NCBI GenBank assembly: GCA_039105265.1
Contig: JAPFFF010000041.1
Span: 1 to 64,000, forward strand
Direction of reading: 5' to 3'
From: Tritrichomonas musculus
Taxonomy: Eukaryota > Parabasalia > Tritrichomonadida > Tritrichomonadidae
DNA length: 64,000 nucleotides
Shown: positions 53,106-61,617 of the stretch, piece after piece
How the letters are laid out: every line of letters begins with the position of its first letter
Numbering within the stretch: position 1 is the first letter of the stretch
Notes under the pieces: generated by a model
Databases searched by the model: none
Told to the model about the DNA's origin: nothing
The model's input: the letters and a program-made list of their open reading frames with translations, nothing else
Position numbers and translations under genes: made by a program

Positions 53106-53345
53106 ATGAGCGGAGACGCATTCACGTTACCACCACTCAAGAAACGTCATGAACGAAAGACCTTCGCGACGAAGACACTGAAGCTGATCCATTCACGACT
53201 CCAATACTATCGAAAGGTTCTTAACCAACCCGAGAGCGATGACCCAAAGAAGATACGTCAACGTCAACGAATTCAACAAAAATATGACCACAACATGAAG
53301 GTCCGAGCCCTTCTCAACAGAGCCGTGAAGAACCTCTATACCTAA
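53106..53345 (+). CDS. Small basic Polinton protein, unknown
   Basis: 79 residues, rich in R, K and H (PLKKRHERKTFATKTLKL), predicted helical. Such small basic proteins in DNA viruses and Polintons are often DNA-condensing or packaging proteins; that is inference only. It has a T-run start motif and overlaps the end of the next gene by 4 bases tail to tail. Confidence 0.6.
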   Translation: MSGDAFTLPPLKKRHERKTFATKTLKLIHSRLQYYRKVLNQPESDDPKKIRQRQRIQQKYDHNMKVRALLNRAVKNLYT

Positions 53346-53581
53346 GAGATGGCGTTACCGTTTGAATCGAATTTGACGTATCCATCACCACCGAAGTGTT
53401 GCGATACTGGATTGTTTTTGTTGTTGAACTTGGGTAAGACCTTCGCGACGCCCCCGATGACGGGTACCTTCTCGAGGACGGACTTTGTCTTGTTCCATCC
53501 ATGTTTGAACCCATTAGCGAAGTCTTTGAAGCCCTGCTTAATCTTCTTCCCCAGTTTCTTGAACCAGCTACCGAATGCCAT
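53342..53581 (-). CDS. Small amphipathic Polinton protein, paralogue of the one at 61171
   Basis: 79 residues starting MAFGSWFKKLGKKIKQGFKD, an amphipathic basic helix, followed by a glycine/proline stretch and an asparagine-rich tail. The first 14 residues match MAFGTWFKKLGKKI of the 61171 gene almost exactly. N-terminal amphipathic helices of this kind recall adenovirus protein VI, which disrupts membranes during entry. The role here is inferred from that likeness. Confidence 0.65.
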   Translation of the reverse strand: MAFGSWFKKLGKKIKQGFKDFANGFKHGWNKTKSVLEKVPVIGGVAKVLPKFNNKNNPVSQHFGGDGYVKFDSNGNAIS

Positions 53582-53639
53582 GTTTGAGGTCCCATTAAAA
53601 TAGTGTCTCAGGGGTTTTTAATCGAAACGAAACACGATC
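53582..53639. promoter_or_regulatory. Bidirectional start region with two T-run motifs
   Basis: CTATTTTAATGG reads left (53592-53603) and GGTTTTTAATCG reads right (53613-53624), each 11-20 bases from an ATG (53581 and 53640). Confidence 0.5.
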
Positions 53640-54251
53640 ATGACACTTCGTCAAGCGAGAATACTCTCAAGTGAGACCGACAACACGATCAAGCAAGAGC
53701 AGAACACCAACGTGAACATCAACATCAAGCCTCGTCAAGAGAGCAGACCATCCACAGTTCCCCTATATCCGGATGTGCAACCACTGAACCCGAACGTAAA
53801 TTTTACTCAACTTCGCCCTCAAACGGGTGGAACAGTTTCCGATACTCCGACGATGACACCGGCATCAGCATATCCATCTCCACAACCAATCGACAGAGGT
53901 ATCGCCGACATGGGAAGTGAATTGGATGAACTCGACAAGAAGAACCGTTTCTTAGAGATGTTGGTCGAGATGTACGAGAACAACCCCTTGAAGGTGAACT
54001 CCTACGTAGTCTGCGAAAGCAGGTTGCTGATGGAGATGATCAAGCTCTTGACCGGTTGCGAGAAGGTCGATTTAGTACTCAATGACGACATCTCCTGTGG
54101 TGGTGGATGTAGTGGGAAGTCCGATAAGATCATCTATGTTTCGAAGATCCTCATCACGATTGACGGTAAGAGCGAAGACCTGAAGTACTGCAGAAACGAT
54201 GTCTATAGCGAGTTCATTCGTTATGGAGTCAGCTTGAAGATGGTCTGCTAA
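53640..54251 (+). CDS. Polinton protein of unknown function with proline-rich N-terminus
   Basis: 203 residues. Residues 1-90 are disordered and rich in N, P, T and Q. Residues 95-203 are probably folded (LDELDKKNRFLEMLVEMYENN, CESRLLMEMIKLLTGCEKVDL) with several cysteines, including CGGGCSG. I do not recognise the family. A T-run motif lies upstream at 53613-53621. Confidence 0.65.
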   Translation: MTLRQARILSSETDNTIKQEQNTNVNINIKPRQESRPSTVPLYPDVQPLNPNVNFTQLRPQTGGTVSDTPTMTPASAYPSPQPIDRGIADMGSELDELDKKNRFLEMLVEMYENNPLKVNSYVVCESRLLMEMIKLLTGCEKVDLVLNDDISCGGGCSGKSDKIIYVSKILITIDGKSEDLKYCRNDVYSEFIRYGVSLKMVC

Positions 54252-54280
54252 GTGGTTCAATCTCTTTTTGTGTGACCCAA

Positions 54281-54529
54281 ATGAATGACACCTTGAATGG
54301 AATCACCAACGACATCGTCAAAACGAACCTCTTCTTCAACCGTTTGAGGGAGAACGCCTACGACGAGTACAAGAGAAGCAACTACGACGAATCCAAACTT
54401 GATGAGCTCATGCACTATATCCGTAACACATTCATCGTCCAGAGAAACATCGATGACGACTTCAAAGAGCTGCAGCACATCGTCTGGAGAATCAATCAGA
54501 GTGTTGATAACATCAACGACATAGACTAA
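54281..54529 (+). CDS. Small helical Polinton protein, unknown
   Basis: 82 residues from ATG 54281, almost wholly helical and coiled-coil-like (IVKTNLFFNRLRENAYDEYK, IDDDFKELQHIVWRINQSV). CTTTTTG lies at 54264-54270, 10 bases upstream, fitting the element's start motif. No family recognised. Confidence 0.6.
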   Translation: MNDTLNGITNDIVKTNLFFNRLRENAYDEYKRSNYDESKLDELMHYIRNTFIVQRNIDDDFKELQHIVWRINQSVDNINDID

Positions 54530-54797
54530 ATCACTGCTATCGAATGGTGAAGGAACGAAGTCAATCGGTTGAGTATTCGTGGAGATATGATCCTCGGAAG
54601 TTGGGTACCAAATCGGATATTTTTGGAAATCTCGTTAACGGTCGCCCATTGAAATGTTGATCGTCGAGGTCAAATATTTGACCATATAACCGTCGAAAAC
54701 GATACCCCGAATCCACCATCAGAATTGGCCTAGGTGCTTCCTATCCGGAGATACCCGTTACCAAGATATACCTAAACGGAACCTAATCTATGTCTGG

Positions 54798-54885
54798 CCA
54801 GACGTGGTACAGTGGTAGGGTCATGAAGCATGTCTCCCAGCTTCGGCGGCAGGCATGAGTTCGATTCTCAGCAGTACCGATTTTT
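54798..54885 (+). ncRNA. tRNA-like Pol III unit within the Polinton
   Basis: A perfect A-box TGGTACAGTGG (54805-54815), a good B-box GAGTTCGATTC (54857-54867) 41 bases later, and TTTTT at 54881-54885. A T-arm with 4 of 5 pairs forms around TTCGATT. I could not form an acceptor stem or a normal anticodon arm, so it is not called a tRNA. It may be a tRNA-derived RNA, or chance. Confidence 0.35.
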
Positions 54886-54978
54886 CGTGTTATTTTCGAT
54901 CACACTCGTGATGGAGCCCTAGCGAACTAAACACCTTGGGTAAGCCATTGCTTGTGGGTCATGGGTAGCACGAGACAT

Positions 54979-55164
54979 CTACCGGTAGATGGAACTCTCT
55001 TTAATGAAAGGGCTTCGCGTCCTTTCCCCAGCCATAGTGGTATGCAACGGTTTCTCTTGTAAGGGATTGATGTACAATCCCGGGTACGTATGTCTTTCTC
55101 TTACATCGAATGCACGACGCATCCACGAAGACGGTTGGTTTTTGCTCTTTTTTGCTCGAGTCAT
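54979..55164 (-). CDS. Possible small basic protein in the palindrome-rich gap
   Basis: A 61-codon frame from ATG 55164, rich in R and K (MTRAKKSKNQPSSWMRRAFD). CTATTTTTGG, like the element's start motif, lies directly before it, but only 2 bases from the ATG, closer than for other genes. It overlaps the hairpins in the gap. It may be chance. Confidence 0.25.
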   Translation of the reverse strand: MTRAKKSKNQPSSWMRRAFDVRERHTYPGLYINPLQEKPLHTTMAGERTRSPFIKESSIYR

Positions 55165-55184
55165 CCAAAAATAGGTTCAGTCCA

Positions 55185-57317
55185 TTACGATCTAAACACA
55201 GCGAGAGTCGTTTCATTGATCTTCCCAGTGACCTTCCCGACGATGGATTGTTGGATTCGGAGAGTCATGGCATAGTCTTCGTCCAGGATCTTCCCGTTGA
55301 AGAGGATTACGTCACCGATTTGATAGAGATTGGCATCGTCGACAGTGAATAGCATGTCACCGTGTGTCGCAAACGTGATGCAACCGTTAGATTCGTCAAC
55401 AGAAGTGATTACCCCAACGAACTCTTTGTAGGATCCATCGACGATGACGCTGCAGATACAATCCGTTGAATCAGTAGCCGTTGAGGATACCCACTTACCA
55501 TTGACTCGTTTATAGACATGTCCACTGAGGAACACTGGCTTACCGACTTTGAAATCAGTGATCTCTTCTCCGGCTTCGATAGGGCAGTAGTGAGTGATGG
55601 TGGTGCTGGGTTTCAGATTATGTCGAGAGAGTGTGTAATCGTTGAATAGCTTCATCAACCCACCAATCAATTCATCAAGGGAATCATCGTTATCGGCTTC
55701 AATGAACTCGATGTACTTGAATATCCCATACGCTCCGGTATCGACGAGAGGATCATAGTGTCCGTACATCAGATCGTAATCCCGGTAGTCTAAGCTGGAT
55801 AAGAAGCTCATGTCGATCGAGATGCAGTCTTTGTTGACTTGACTATCATGATAGAGTTCACCCGTTGCATCCGTGATCGCATGAGGAGTATTGGCGACGC
55901 CACCAAGCCACATGATTGCTGATCCCTTATAGTTGATGAGATCAAACACTACCACGATGTTGATGCTCTTCGGTGCGTTGTATCCATCGTCATCCAGCTT
56001 CACGATCACATACTTCGCTTTCGGTGGAACGTCTTGGAGACTGATTTCGATGGATGTTGGATCGAATGTCAGACACGCCACATGTTTCTCAGCTAGTCCA
56101 TAGTAATCCCTAGTGGTGATATCGCTTTGAATGAAGTTGGTGAATGCAGACATCAGGGATTGACTGTCGAGGGCACCTTCTTTCATGACGTACCTGGCAT
56201 CACATTCACTCGTTGTCGGATAGTTGCTGAGCTTGTATATCGAGAAGAGGTCCATCAACGAACCCATCATCGCTTCATCAGTCTCAACGAACCTAACGTA
56301 CTTGAATTCCCTGTACGCACCAGTATCGATAACGAGATCATCGTGAGTGGGGAAGTTTCCACCATCAACCCCAATGTAAAACGAAGCGGCGATACCATCT
56401 CCAGATTGGTTTGAAGTGACATCAGCTACAGTATATTTGAACTCCCCTGATCCCGTGAAGACAATCAATCTACCGGTCTTCTTGACGTTGTTGTACACGA
56501 CGATGAAGCTCATGCGGAAGTAATGATCGGATGGGCATTGATAGTAGGCCACGATGTACTTCACTCTCGAGAGGTCAACCTCTTTGAAGCTCATATCGAA
56601 ATCACCGTTAATGAAGGTTAGGTTGGATATGTACTTCTTGGCTTCGTCAGCGTAGTTCACGGCTGCTCTATCGTTTTTGATGTACTCGGAGAAGGTGTTC
56701 ACCATAGAGTTCTTGGTAATGGATTTGTCGTCGATGACGTCATTCAACACTGCATTCAGGCTACTGCTGATGGGATCTGATGATGGATTCTCTATCCAGA
56801 TGAACCTTCGAACCATACTGAGTGCACTAGCCATATCGAGATCAATCGAGGTAGGGAGACCCTCACTATTGATGAAGAGAATACCGTTCTGGACACTAAA
56901 GATCACGCGGCAATCGAGTGATAGCTTCTCGCACCTCATTCTACCCGATCTGTTCTTCATATCCACTTCGAATTCAACGTACCTGTCTTCTTCGATGTCG
57001 AACACGATGTTTAGGTATGTGGCGTTTGGGTATGATGTCGACTTCATGGTGAGATAGCTTTCCCCATCTAGGATGACTAGGCGACTGATGTAGTTGAGTG
57101 AATCCGATATCTGGTTATGGACAATGGAGTTGTCGTTAAAGAGTGTGCTAGCAATCGAGTTCGCAATGTCTGACTCTGTGATGACGTCCCGTTTACGAGC
57201 AAACAGGTTATCGGAATCTGCTTTAGAGTAACTGGTCCCCTTTGGTTGGTATTTGGTGTCTGTCTCGGATTTGGTGTATCGGTTGTTGATGGATGTGGTC
57301 AATGATGTTGTCGTCAC
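55185..57317 (-). CDS. Fiber-like Polinton protein, larger part
   Basis: An open frame of 710 codons. The first 60 residues have the YTKSETD/TKYQPKG heptad-like repeats seen in phage and virus tail-fiber shafts. The rest has three related beta-rich domains of about 150 residues (signatures such as YVEFEVDMKN, IDTGAYREFKYVRF and VDTGAYGIFKYIEF) and a C-terminal small domain (CPIEAGEEITDFKVGKPVFL). The layout of shaft plus repeated head domains suggests a receptor-binding fiber or spike. It adjoins the coiled-coil frame at 57314-58780, which has the same repeat type. Whether they are one protein or two is not decided here. Confidence 0.65.
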   Translation of the reverse strand: MTTTSLTTSINNRYTKSETDTKYQPKGTSYSKADSDNLFARKRDVITESDIANSIASTLFNDNSIVHNQISDSLNYISRLVILDGESYLTMKSTSYPNATYLNIVFDIEEDRYVEFEVDMKNRSGRMRCEKLSLDCRVIFSVQNGILFINSEGLPTSIDLDMASALSMVRRFIWIENPSSDPISSSLNAVLNDVIDDKSITKNSMVNTFSEYIKNDRAAVNYADEAKKYISNLTFINGDFDMSFKEVDLSRVKYIVAYYQCPSDHYFRMSFIVVYNNVKKTGRLIVFTGSGEFKYTVADVTSNQSGDGIAASFYIGVDGGNFPTHDDLVIDTGAYREFKYVRFVETDEAMMGSLMDLFSIYKLSNYPTTSECDARYVMKEGALDSQSLMSAFTNFIQSDITTRDYYGLAEKHVACLTFDPTSIEISLQDVPPKAKYVIVKLDDDGYNAPKSINIVVVFDLINYKGSAIMWLGGVANTPHAITDATGELYHDSQVNKDCISIDMSFLSSLDYRDYDLMYGHYDPLVDTGAYGIFKYIEFIEADNDDSLDELIGGLMKLFNDYTLSRHNLKPSTTITHYCPIEAGEEITDFKVGKPVFLSGHVYKRVNGKWVSSTATDSTDCICSVIVDGSYKEFVGVITSVDESNGCITFATHGDMLFTVDDANLYQIGDVILFNGKILDEDYAMTLRIQQSIVGKVTGKINETTLAVFRS

Positions 57318-58780
57318 GTGTGCTTCGTTGATGTAACGAACTTGTCATCGACCTCTTTCTTGGTGTATCTGTTGTTGATGGATGTCGTCAATGAATTGAT
57401 ATCGCTAGTGTGCTTCGTTGATGTAACGAACTTGTCATCGACCTCTTTCTTGGTGTATCTGTTGTTGAGGGAATCGTTGATGGTGGATACCTTGTCATCG
57501 ATCTCGCTTTTGGTGTATCGGTCAATGAGTTCATCGTTGATGTTGTTGATGGATGTGGTGAAGGATGTTGTCGTAACGTAACCGTTGAGGTTGTTGTTCG
57601 TTAAGGAGAGCTTGTCATCGACCTCTTTCTTGGTATATCGGTCACCGAGTTCATCGTTGATGTCGTTGATGGATGTGGTGAAGGATGATGTCGTCACGTA
57701 GTTACCGAAGTTGTTGTTGATGGTGGATACCTTGTTATCGATCTCGCTTTTGGTGTATCGGTCACCGAGTTCATCGTTGATGTTGTTGATGGATGTGGTG
57801 AATGATGTTGTCGTCACATAGTCACCGAAGTTGTTGTTCGTTAAGGAGAGCTTGTCATCGACCTCTTTCTTGGTGTATCTGTCACCGAGTTCATCGTTGA
57901 TGGTGGATACTGCTGTGTTGATTGTCTCATTGAGTTCATCCCTTGCGGTAGTGATATCTGAAGGGAATGCTACAGTGGAACTCAGTGTCGATACGGTGGT
58001 TTCGAGGCTGTCCAAATCGGTCTTCAACTGAGTGATATCGCTTTCGGCTGTTGATAAATCGGTCTTCAATTGAGTGATGTCCGTTTCGGCTTCATCCATA
58101 GCGGAGTTGATGTTCGTGATGGATTCTTGAGCAGAGTCGAGGTCGATGTTGATTAGTTTGATCTCGTTGTCGATGATCTTGATGTTGCTTTCATTCTCAA
58201 GAGATCTCTCATTGAGGGTCTTGTCATTGGTTTCGAAGTGGATGAGTGATTCGTTGACGCTGCTGATCAAGGTGTTCATGACGGTGTTCACATCATCGAC
58301 TGTTACCTCGGGTTCGGGTTCGTCAAGGTCAATGTCGCGAGTGGTTGTATCCATCAGCATACTGAGCCCTGAAGGAGCATCAAGGTTGGGATGATTCTCT
58401 AAGTGTTCGCTGATGGTGTTTGATAGAGCATCGATATTCTCGAACATGGTGCTGCAGATTTTGTCGTGCTTGAGGTCAACTATGGTGGTGTTTTGGTCGC
58501 ATTCGGCTATCAACTCAAAGGCTTTATCGATATCGGCTTTGACCTCCGACATTGACATGGGGTATCCATCAACCATCACTTCCATATCGGCTTCAAACAC
58601 AGGAGTGGACTTGAACGTAACACTGCTACCGAGGAACCCCTCGAATTTGGTGTCTCCATCGAAGGTCGCGTTGTGGTATACATGAAGGTTATCCAGTAAT
58701 TGGTTCCCTCCACCACCATCTCGAGTACCCCCTACAAGGGCTTTATCGATAGCGTTCTGCTTGGTTAATATACCGGTCAT
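57314..58780 (-). CDS. Fiber-like Polinton protein, coiled-coil shaft
   Basis: 488 residues from ATG 58780. Residues 1-150 form a globular or attachment part (GGNQLLDNLHVYHNATFDG). Long coiled coils follow (ITQLKTDLSTAESDITQLKT), then at least six copies of a roughly 38-residue unit with DRYTKSEID..VSTIN...FTTSIN. These match tail-fiber repeat style. The nucleotide repeats are strong enough to see by eye (57,330-57,900). A start motif CTATTTTTAG lies at 58791-58800. Confidence 0.7.
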   Translation of the reverse strand: MTGILTKQNAIDKALVGGTRDGGGGNQLLDNLHVYHNATFDGDTKFEGFLGSSVTFKSTPVFEADMEVMVDGYPMSMSEVKADIDKAFELIAECDQNTTIVDLKHDKICSTMFENIDALSNTISEHLENHPNLDAPSGLSMLMDTTTRDIDLDEPEPEVTVDDVNTVMNTLISSVNESLIHFETNDKTLNERSLENESNIKIIDNEIKLINIDLDSAQESITNINSAMDEAETDITQLKTDLSTAESDITQLKTDLDSLETTVSTLSSTVAFPSDITTARDELNETINTAVSTINDELGDRYTKKEVDDKLSLTNNNFGDYVTTTSFTTSINNINDELGDRYTKSEIDNKVSTINNNFGNYVTTSSFTTSINDINDELGDRYTKKEVDDKLSLTNNNLNGYVTTTSFTTSINNINDELIDRYTKSEIDDKVSTINDSLNNRYTKKEVDDKFVTSTKHTSDINSLTTSINNRYTKKEVDDKFVTSTKHT

Positions 58781-58790
58781 TTGATTTCGA

Positions 58791-58800
58791 CTAAAAATAG
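58791..58800 (-). promoter_or_regulatory. T-run start motif
   Basis: Reads CTATTTTTAG on the minus strand, 10 bases before ATG 58780. Confidence 0.5.
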
Positions 58801-58813
58801 GATGTGGGGGGTC

Positions 58814-59317
58814 TCAGTACTCGAGTTTCAGGAAGAGGGTGAAGTTGTCGGGCTTGATCTCATGACCCTCCGCGTCTGTGAACCATACCTTGAAGGAGTT
58901 CTTTCGTGAGATGATCTCGTATTTGCGGTTGTCGTCAGGGGGAACTAGATTGGCGTACCACACAAGGGAATCACAGTACTCATCACGGGGAACGAAGGAG
59001 CAATGGACTTCGGTTTCACCATCGAGGTAGTGCTTACACGTGGCTCTGCAGTACTGAAACGCTATGTAGCGATCATTCGATGAGTTGACGAACTCTGGTG
59101 GTAGTATGTTGTCGTAGTCTCTGGTGATGAAGTACGTCTTGGTGGTTGGTTCAGTGGATTGGATGTTCTGCATCTGTCTCTCGTAATCGTCAACGACTCC
59201 GTCACCGTTGAGGTCTTCATATTCATCGTGAGCATCACCTCGATACGGATCAATGTTGTAGGATATTCGATTGGGGAGGGGTACGTTGTGGAAGACTCGC
59301 TGAGAGTATGTCGTCAT
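58814..59317 (-). CDS. Candidate minor virion protein with an EF-hand-like loop
   Basis: 167 residues from ATG 59317 (MTTYSQRVFHNVPLPNRISY). Residues about 28-40 read DLNGDGVVDDYE, a calcium-binding loop pattern. The remainder is beta-rich (YFITRDYDNILPPEFV, FTLFLKLEY at the end). It lies between the fiber-like and capsid genes and is transcribed with them, so a minor capsid or penton-like role is plausible but unproven. Confidence 0.55.
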   Translation of the reverse strand: MTTYSQRVFHNVPLPNRISYNIDPYRGDAHDEYEDLNGDGVVDDYERQMQNIQSTEPTTKTYFITRDYDNILPPEFVNSSNDRYIAFQYCRATCKHYLDGETEVHCSFVPRDEYCDSLVWYANLVPPDDNRKYEIISRKNSFKVWFTDAEGHEIKPDNFTLFLKLEY

Positions 59318-59330
59318 GGATTTGATTTCG

Positions 59331-59340
59331 GTAAAAATAG
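59331..59340 (-). promoter_or_regulatory. T-run start motif
   Basis: Reads CTATTTTTAC on the minus strand, 13 bases before ATG 59317. Confidence 0.5.
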
Positions 59341-59370
59341 TCAGCAACAGCACCTCGGTGAATGATCCCT

Positions 59371-61092
59371 TTACTCGTAACCTGCTGGGACACCTCTAGC
59401 GTGGTATCGAACACCACCATCTATTGACCATGTCCAGTAAGTATCGCTGCAGATCCACATCTCAGGAGCAGGTGGATGAACATCTCTGACGACGGTTCCG
59501 TTATCGAGAACATCTGGGTAGAAGTATGTATCGTCTTCACCTTTGTGGATTGGTTGTCCCTTGAAGTTGACTGTGATGGAGTGGCATCCAGTATCGATAC
59601 CATCAAAGACGTATCCAGCATTGCCGCGTTCGAGTTGGAAGTTGATTCCGAATGATGTGTTATCCGCGGCTGATGTGGCTTTGTACCTCTTTCCAGTAAC
59701 TTCATCGTTGAGGGCAAGAGAGAACGAGCGGACTAATTCGTCAGTGGCTTCGATGCATCCGTCGAGTTCATTCGCGATGAGTTGATGTTGAACGAATCTA
59801 CCATCATGAGTTGTTTCGAATTCGGTATCTGGGTATTGTCTCTTGTTGACGGTGAGCTGACAGTGTTGGTACATGATGTTCTGGAAGCATGTGATATCCC
59901 CTGGATGACGTGGAAACATGAGTGTGATGTTTGTGGCGTTTCGGAGTGGAATGGATTTCGAGACGTCTAATCCCTCAGCTTTGGCAGTACCTTCGAAGAT
60001 CTCGCGAGTGAGTTCTTGTGCAGGGACGATGATTGGGGTCTTAAGTGCTTCGTACAATCCCTCGATGACGTTTGGTTTGACACCGAATCCAGCACAGTTG
60101 GTTCTCGCTATCTTGATCTCACCGTTGTTGTATAGCTGAAGGGTATTGAACTTGACGGTCCAGTGGTTCTCTTTGGCGTCGTTGATGGAGGATGCTTTGA
60201 AGTCAATGCTCGCGTCAGCTACTGCTGTGTTGAGTGGTTTCTCGGTGACTGCGTGAACGATCTTCGCTGGCATTCCAATCTGTGTGAAGTGGGCTGTGAT
60301 AGGGAGTATCCATGGTGAACTGTACTCTTTGGTGGCATCGTAGTTCATGAATTTGAGTACATCAGCAACGGCTTTGGGATCGATTTGACACCAAACGAGG
60401 GCATCTAAAGAGGTTCTGATCTCTTCTTCTACTTCACCGAGGATTCGGTTAGGATAGAGGCGCCAGGCTTGGAGTGCGAGTTGGTCTGTGAATGGGATGA
60501 TGAGATCGAGTTTGACGTCAACGGGTGCTCCACCTTCGAACTTGGCTAATGGGATGTAGACACCGCACTTGCATGGCATGTAGTTCATAACGTTCTCCCA
60601 GATGGAGTGTGCATGAGGGTTGGCTGCTTTAGCGTCACGTGCTTTGATGGAGTTGTATGCGAATGATTCGCGGATGAGTTCGTCTTGGCGATAGGTGTCG
60701 ATGAGCTTGCCGTTCACCCAGAATCTACAGTCTTCGATGAATTCAACGGAGTTCTTGAAGCCGACGAAGATGAGGTTCAACCCTTCTGTATCGATCTTAG
60801 AGATGGCGTCAGCAGCGATGTTGTTCTGGAACTTGACCTTGAATTCGACTGTGGCGTTGATGAATCCCTTCTCGATTTGGCTGATGGTGTGACCTGAGTG
60901 AGTGAGCTTCAAGCGAGTTTTGGTACCGACTGGCATTGGAGCATCTTTGTTGAGGAACTCTTCGGTAACGAAAGAGAATGTGTTGTCACCTCCGTTCTTT
61001 TGGACGAGGTTACGGAGAGTATCGTTGAAGAAGTCGAGGACATCTCCCTCGTCATTGCCGGAGTTCTTGAATTGAGCGTTCTGGTAGGTCAT
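59371..61092 (-). CDS. Probable Polinton major capsid protein
   Basis: 573 residues from ATG 61092 (MTYQNAQFKNSGNDEGDVLD). The length, beta-rich make-up and place between the minor protein and the pVI-like and ATPase genes fit the double-jelly-roll major capsid protein known from Polintons and related viruses. Segments such as FINATVEFKVKFQ, CRFWVNGKLIDTYRQDELI and ITLMFPRHPGDITCFQN alternate strands and turns. The fold is inferred; no short diagnostic motif exists for this family. Confidence 0.7.
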   Translation of the reverse strand: MTYQNAQFKNSGNDEGDVLDFFNDTLRNLVQKNGGDNTFSFVTEEFLNKDAPMPVGTKTRLKLTHSGHTISQIEKGFINATVEFKVKFQNNIAADAISKIDTEGLNLIFVGFKNSVEFIEDCRFWVNGKLIDTYRQDELIRESFAYNSIKARDAKAANPHAHSIWENVMNYMPCKCGVYIPLAKFEGGAPVDVKLDLIIPFTDQLALQAWRLYPNRILGEVEEEIRTSLDALVWCQIDPKAVADVLKFMNYDATKEYSSPWILPITAHFTQIGMPAKIVHAVTEKPLNTAVADASIDFKASSINDAKENHWTVKFNTLQLYNNGEIKIARTNCAGFGVKPNVIEGLYEALKTPIIVPAQELTREIFEGTAKAEGLDVSKSIPLRNATNITLMFPRHPGDITCFQNIMYQHCQLTVNKRQYPDTEFETTHDGRFVQHQLIANELDGCIEATDELVRSFSLALNDEVTGKRYKATSAADNTSFGINFQLERGNAGYVFDGIDTGCHSITVNFKGQPIHKGEDDTYFYPDVLDNGTVVRDVHPPAPEMWICSDTYWTWSIDGGVRYHARGVPAGYE

Positions 61093-61102
61093 TTGGGTTG
61101 TC

Positions 61103-61113
61103 ACTAAAAAATC
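61103..61113 (-). promoter_or_regulatory. T-run start motif
   Basis: Reads GATTTTTTAGT on the minus strand, 10 bases before ATG 61092. Confidence 0.5.
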
Positions 61114-61149
61114 GGAACTGTCGATGGGGTTCTAACCTCGTTGAAATCA

Positions 61150-61160
61150 CTTTTTTGTAT
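61150..61160 (+). promoter_or_regulatory. T-run start motif
   Basis: Reads CTTTTTTGTAT, 10 bases before ATG 61171. It fixes the start of the amphipathic protein. Confidence 0.5.
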
Positions 61161-61170
61161 CACCACAAAC

Positions 61171-61491
61171 ATGGCATTCGGAACCTGGTTCAAAAAACTC
61201 GGGAAGAAGATCGTAGATGGGATCAAGAAAGTAGTTCCCATCGCCAAGAAAGTCGGTAAGGTCGTCAAGAACACGGTAGCACCCATATTGGGAACCATCG
61301 GTAACGCAATCGGTGGAAAGGTTGGTAACGCTATTGGTGTCGCAAGCAAAGTCACTGGAATAGCTGGTGATAAAGCAGTCTCGATATCAGACAAGGTCGA
61401 CAACTACATCAAAACGAATGGGCGTTCAGCGATTGATGACTGGATAGCTCATGAACGAAGCCTCGGCAACCGTCTTATCCATCCAAGGTAA
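61171..61491 (+). CDS. pVI-like amphipathic Polinton protein
   Basis: 106 residues starting MAFGTWFKKLGKKIVDGIKK, a strongly amphipathic basic helix. A glycine-, valine- and isoleucine-rich stretch follows (APILGTIGNAIGGKVGNAIG), then a polar C-terminal helix. The N-terminus is shared with the 53342 gene. The pattern is that of membrane-active virion proteins such as adenovirus protein VI; the role is inferred. It diverges from the capsid gene. Confidence 0.65.
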   Translation: MAFGTWFKKLGKKIVDGIKKVVPIAKKVGKVVKNTVAPILGTIGNAIGGKVGNAIGVASKVTGIAGDKAVSISDKVDNYIKTNGRSAIDDWIAHERSLGNRLIHPR

Positions 61492-61595
61492 GATGTGATT
61501 TCGGGTCCGCCTCATTTCGGGCACACCCATTTCGGAGGTGATTGAATGAGTTCGTTAATGATTGATCTGTTTCGGAATCGATCGATAAGGTTTAC

Positions 61596-61605
61596 CTATT
61601 TTTGT
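61596..61605 (+). promoter_or_regulatory. T-run start motif
   Basis: Reads CTATTTTTGT, 12 bases before ATG 61618, and favours this ATG over the one at 61546. Confidence 0.5.
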
Positions 61606-61617
61606 GTTGACTCAAAC

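Larger units (their letters stand above)
54530..55184. other. Non-coding, palindrome-rich gap of the Polinton
   Basis: About 650 bases with no long gene between two gene clusters. It contains two perfect 16-base palindromes (GGTCAAATATTTGACC, 54668-54683; CATCTACCGGTAGATG, 54976-54991) and a perfect 12-base one (GTCTGGCCAGAC, 54792-54803). It also has hairpins at 55006-55026 (GAAAGG/CCTTTC) and 55063-55081 (GGGATTG/CAATCCC), and the Pol III-like boxes listed separately. It could be a regulatory region, a replication or recombination site, or a structured RNA gene. Confidence 0.6.

Noticed and set aside
54798-54885. Genuine tRNA gene in the Polinton
   Set aside because: The promoter boxes fit, but no acceptor stem pairs and the anticodon arm is abnormal, so it is reported only as tRNA-like.
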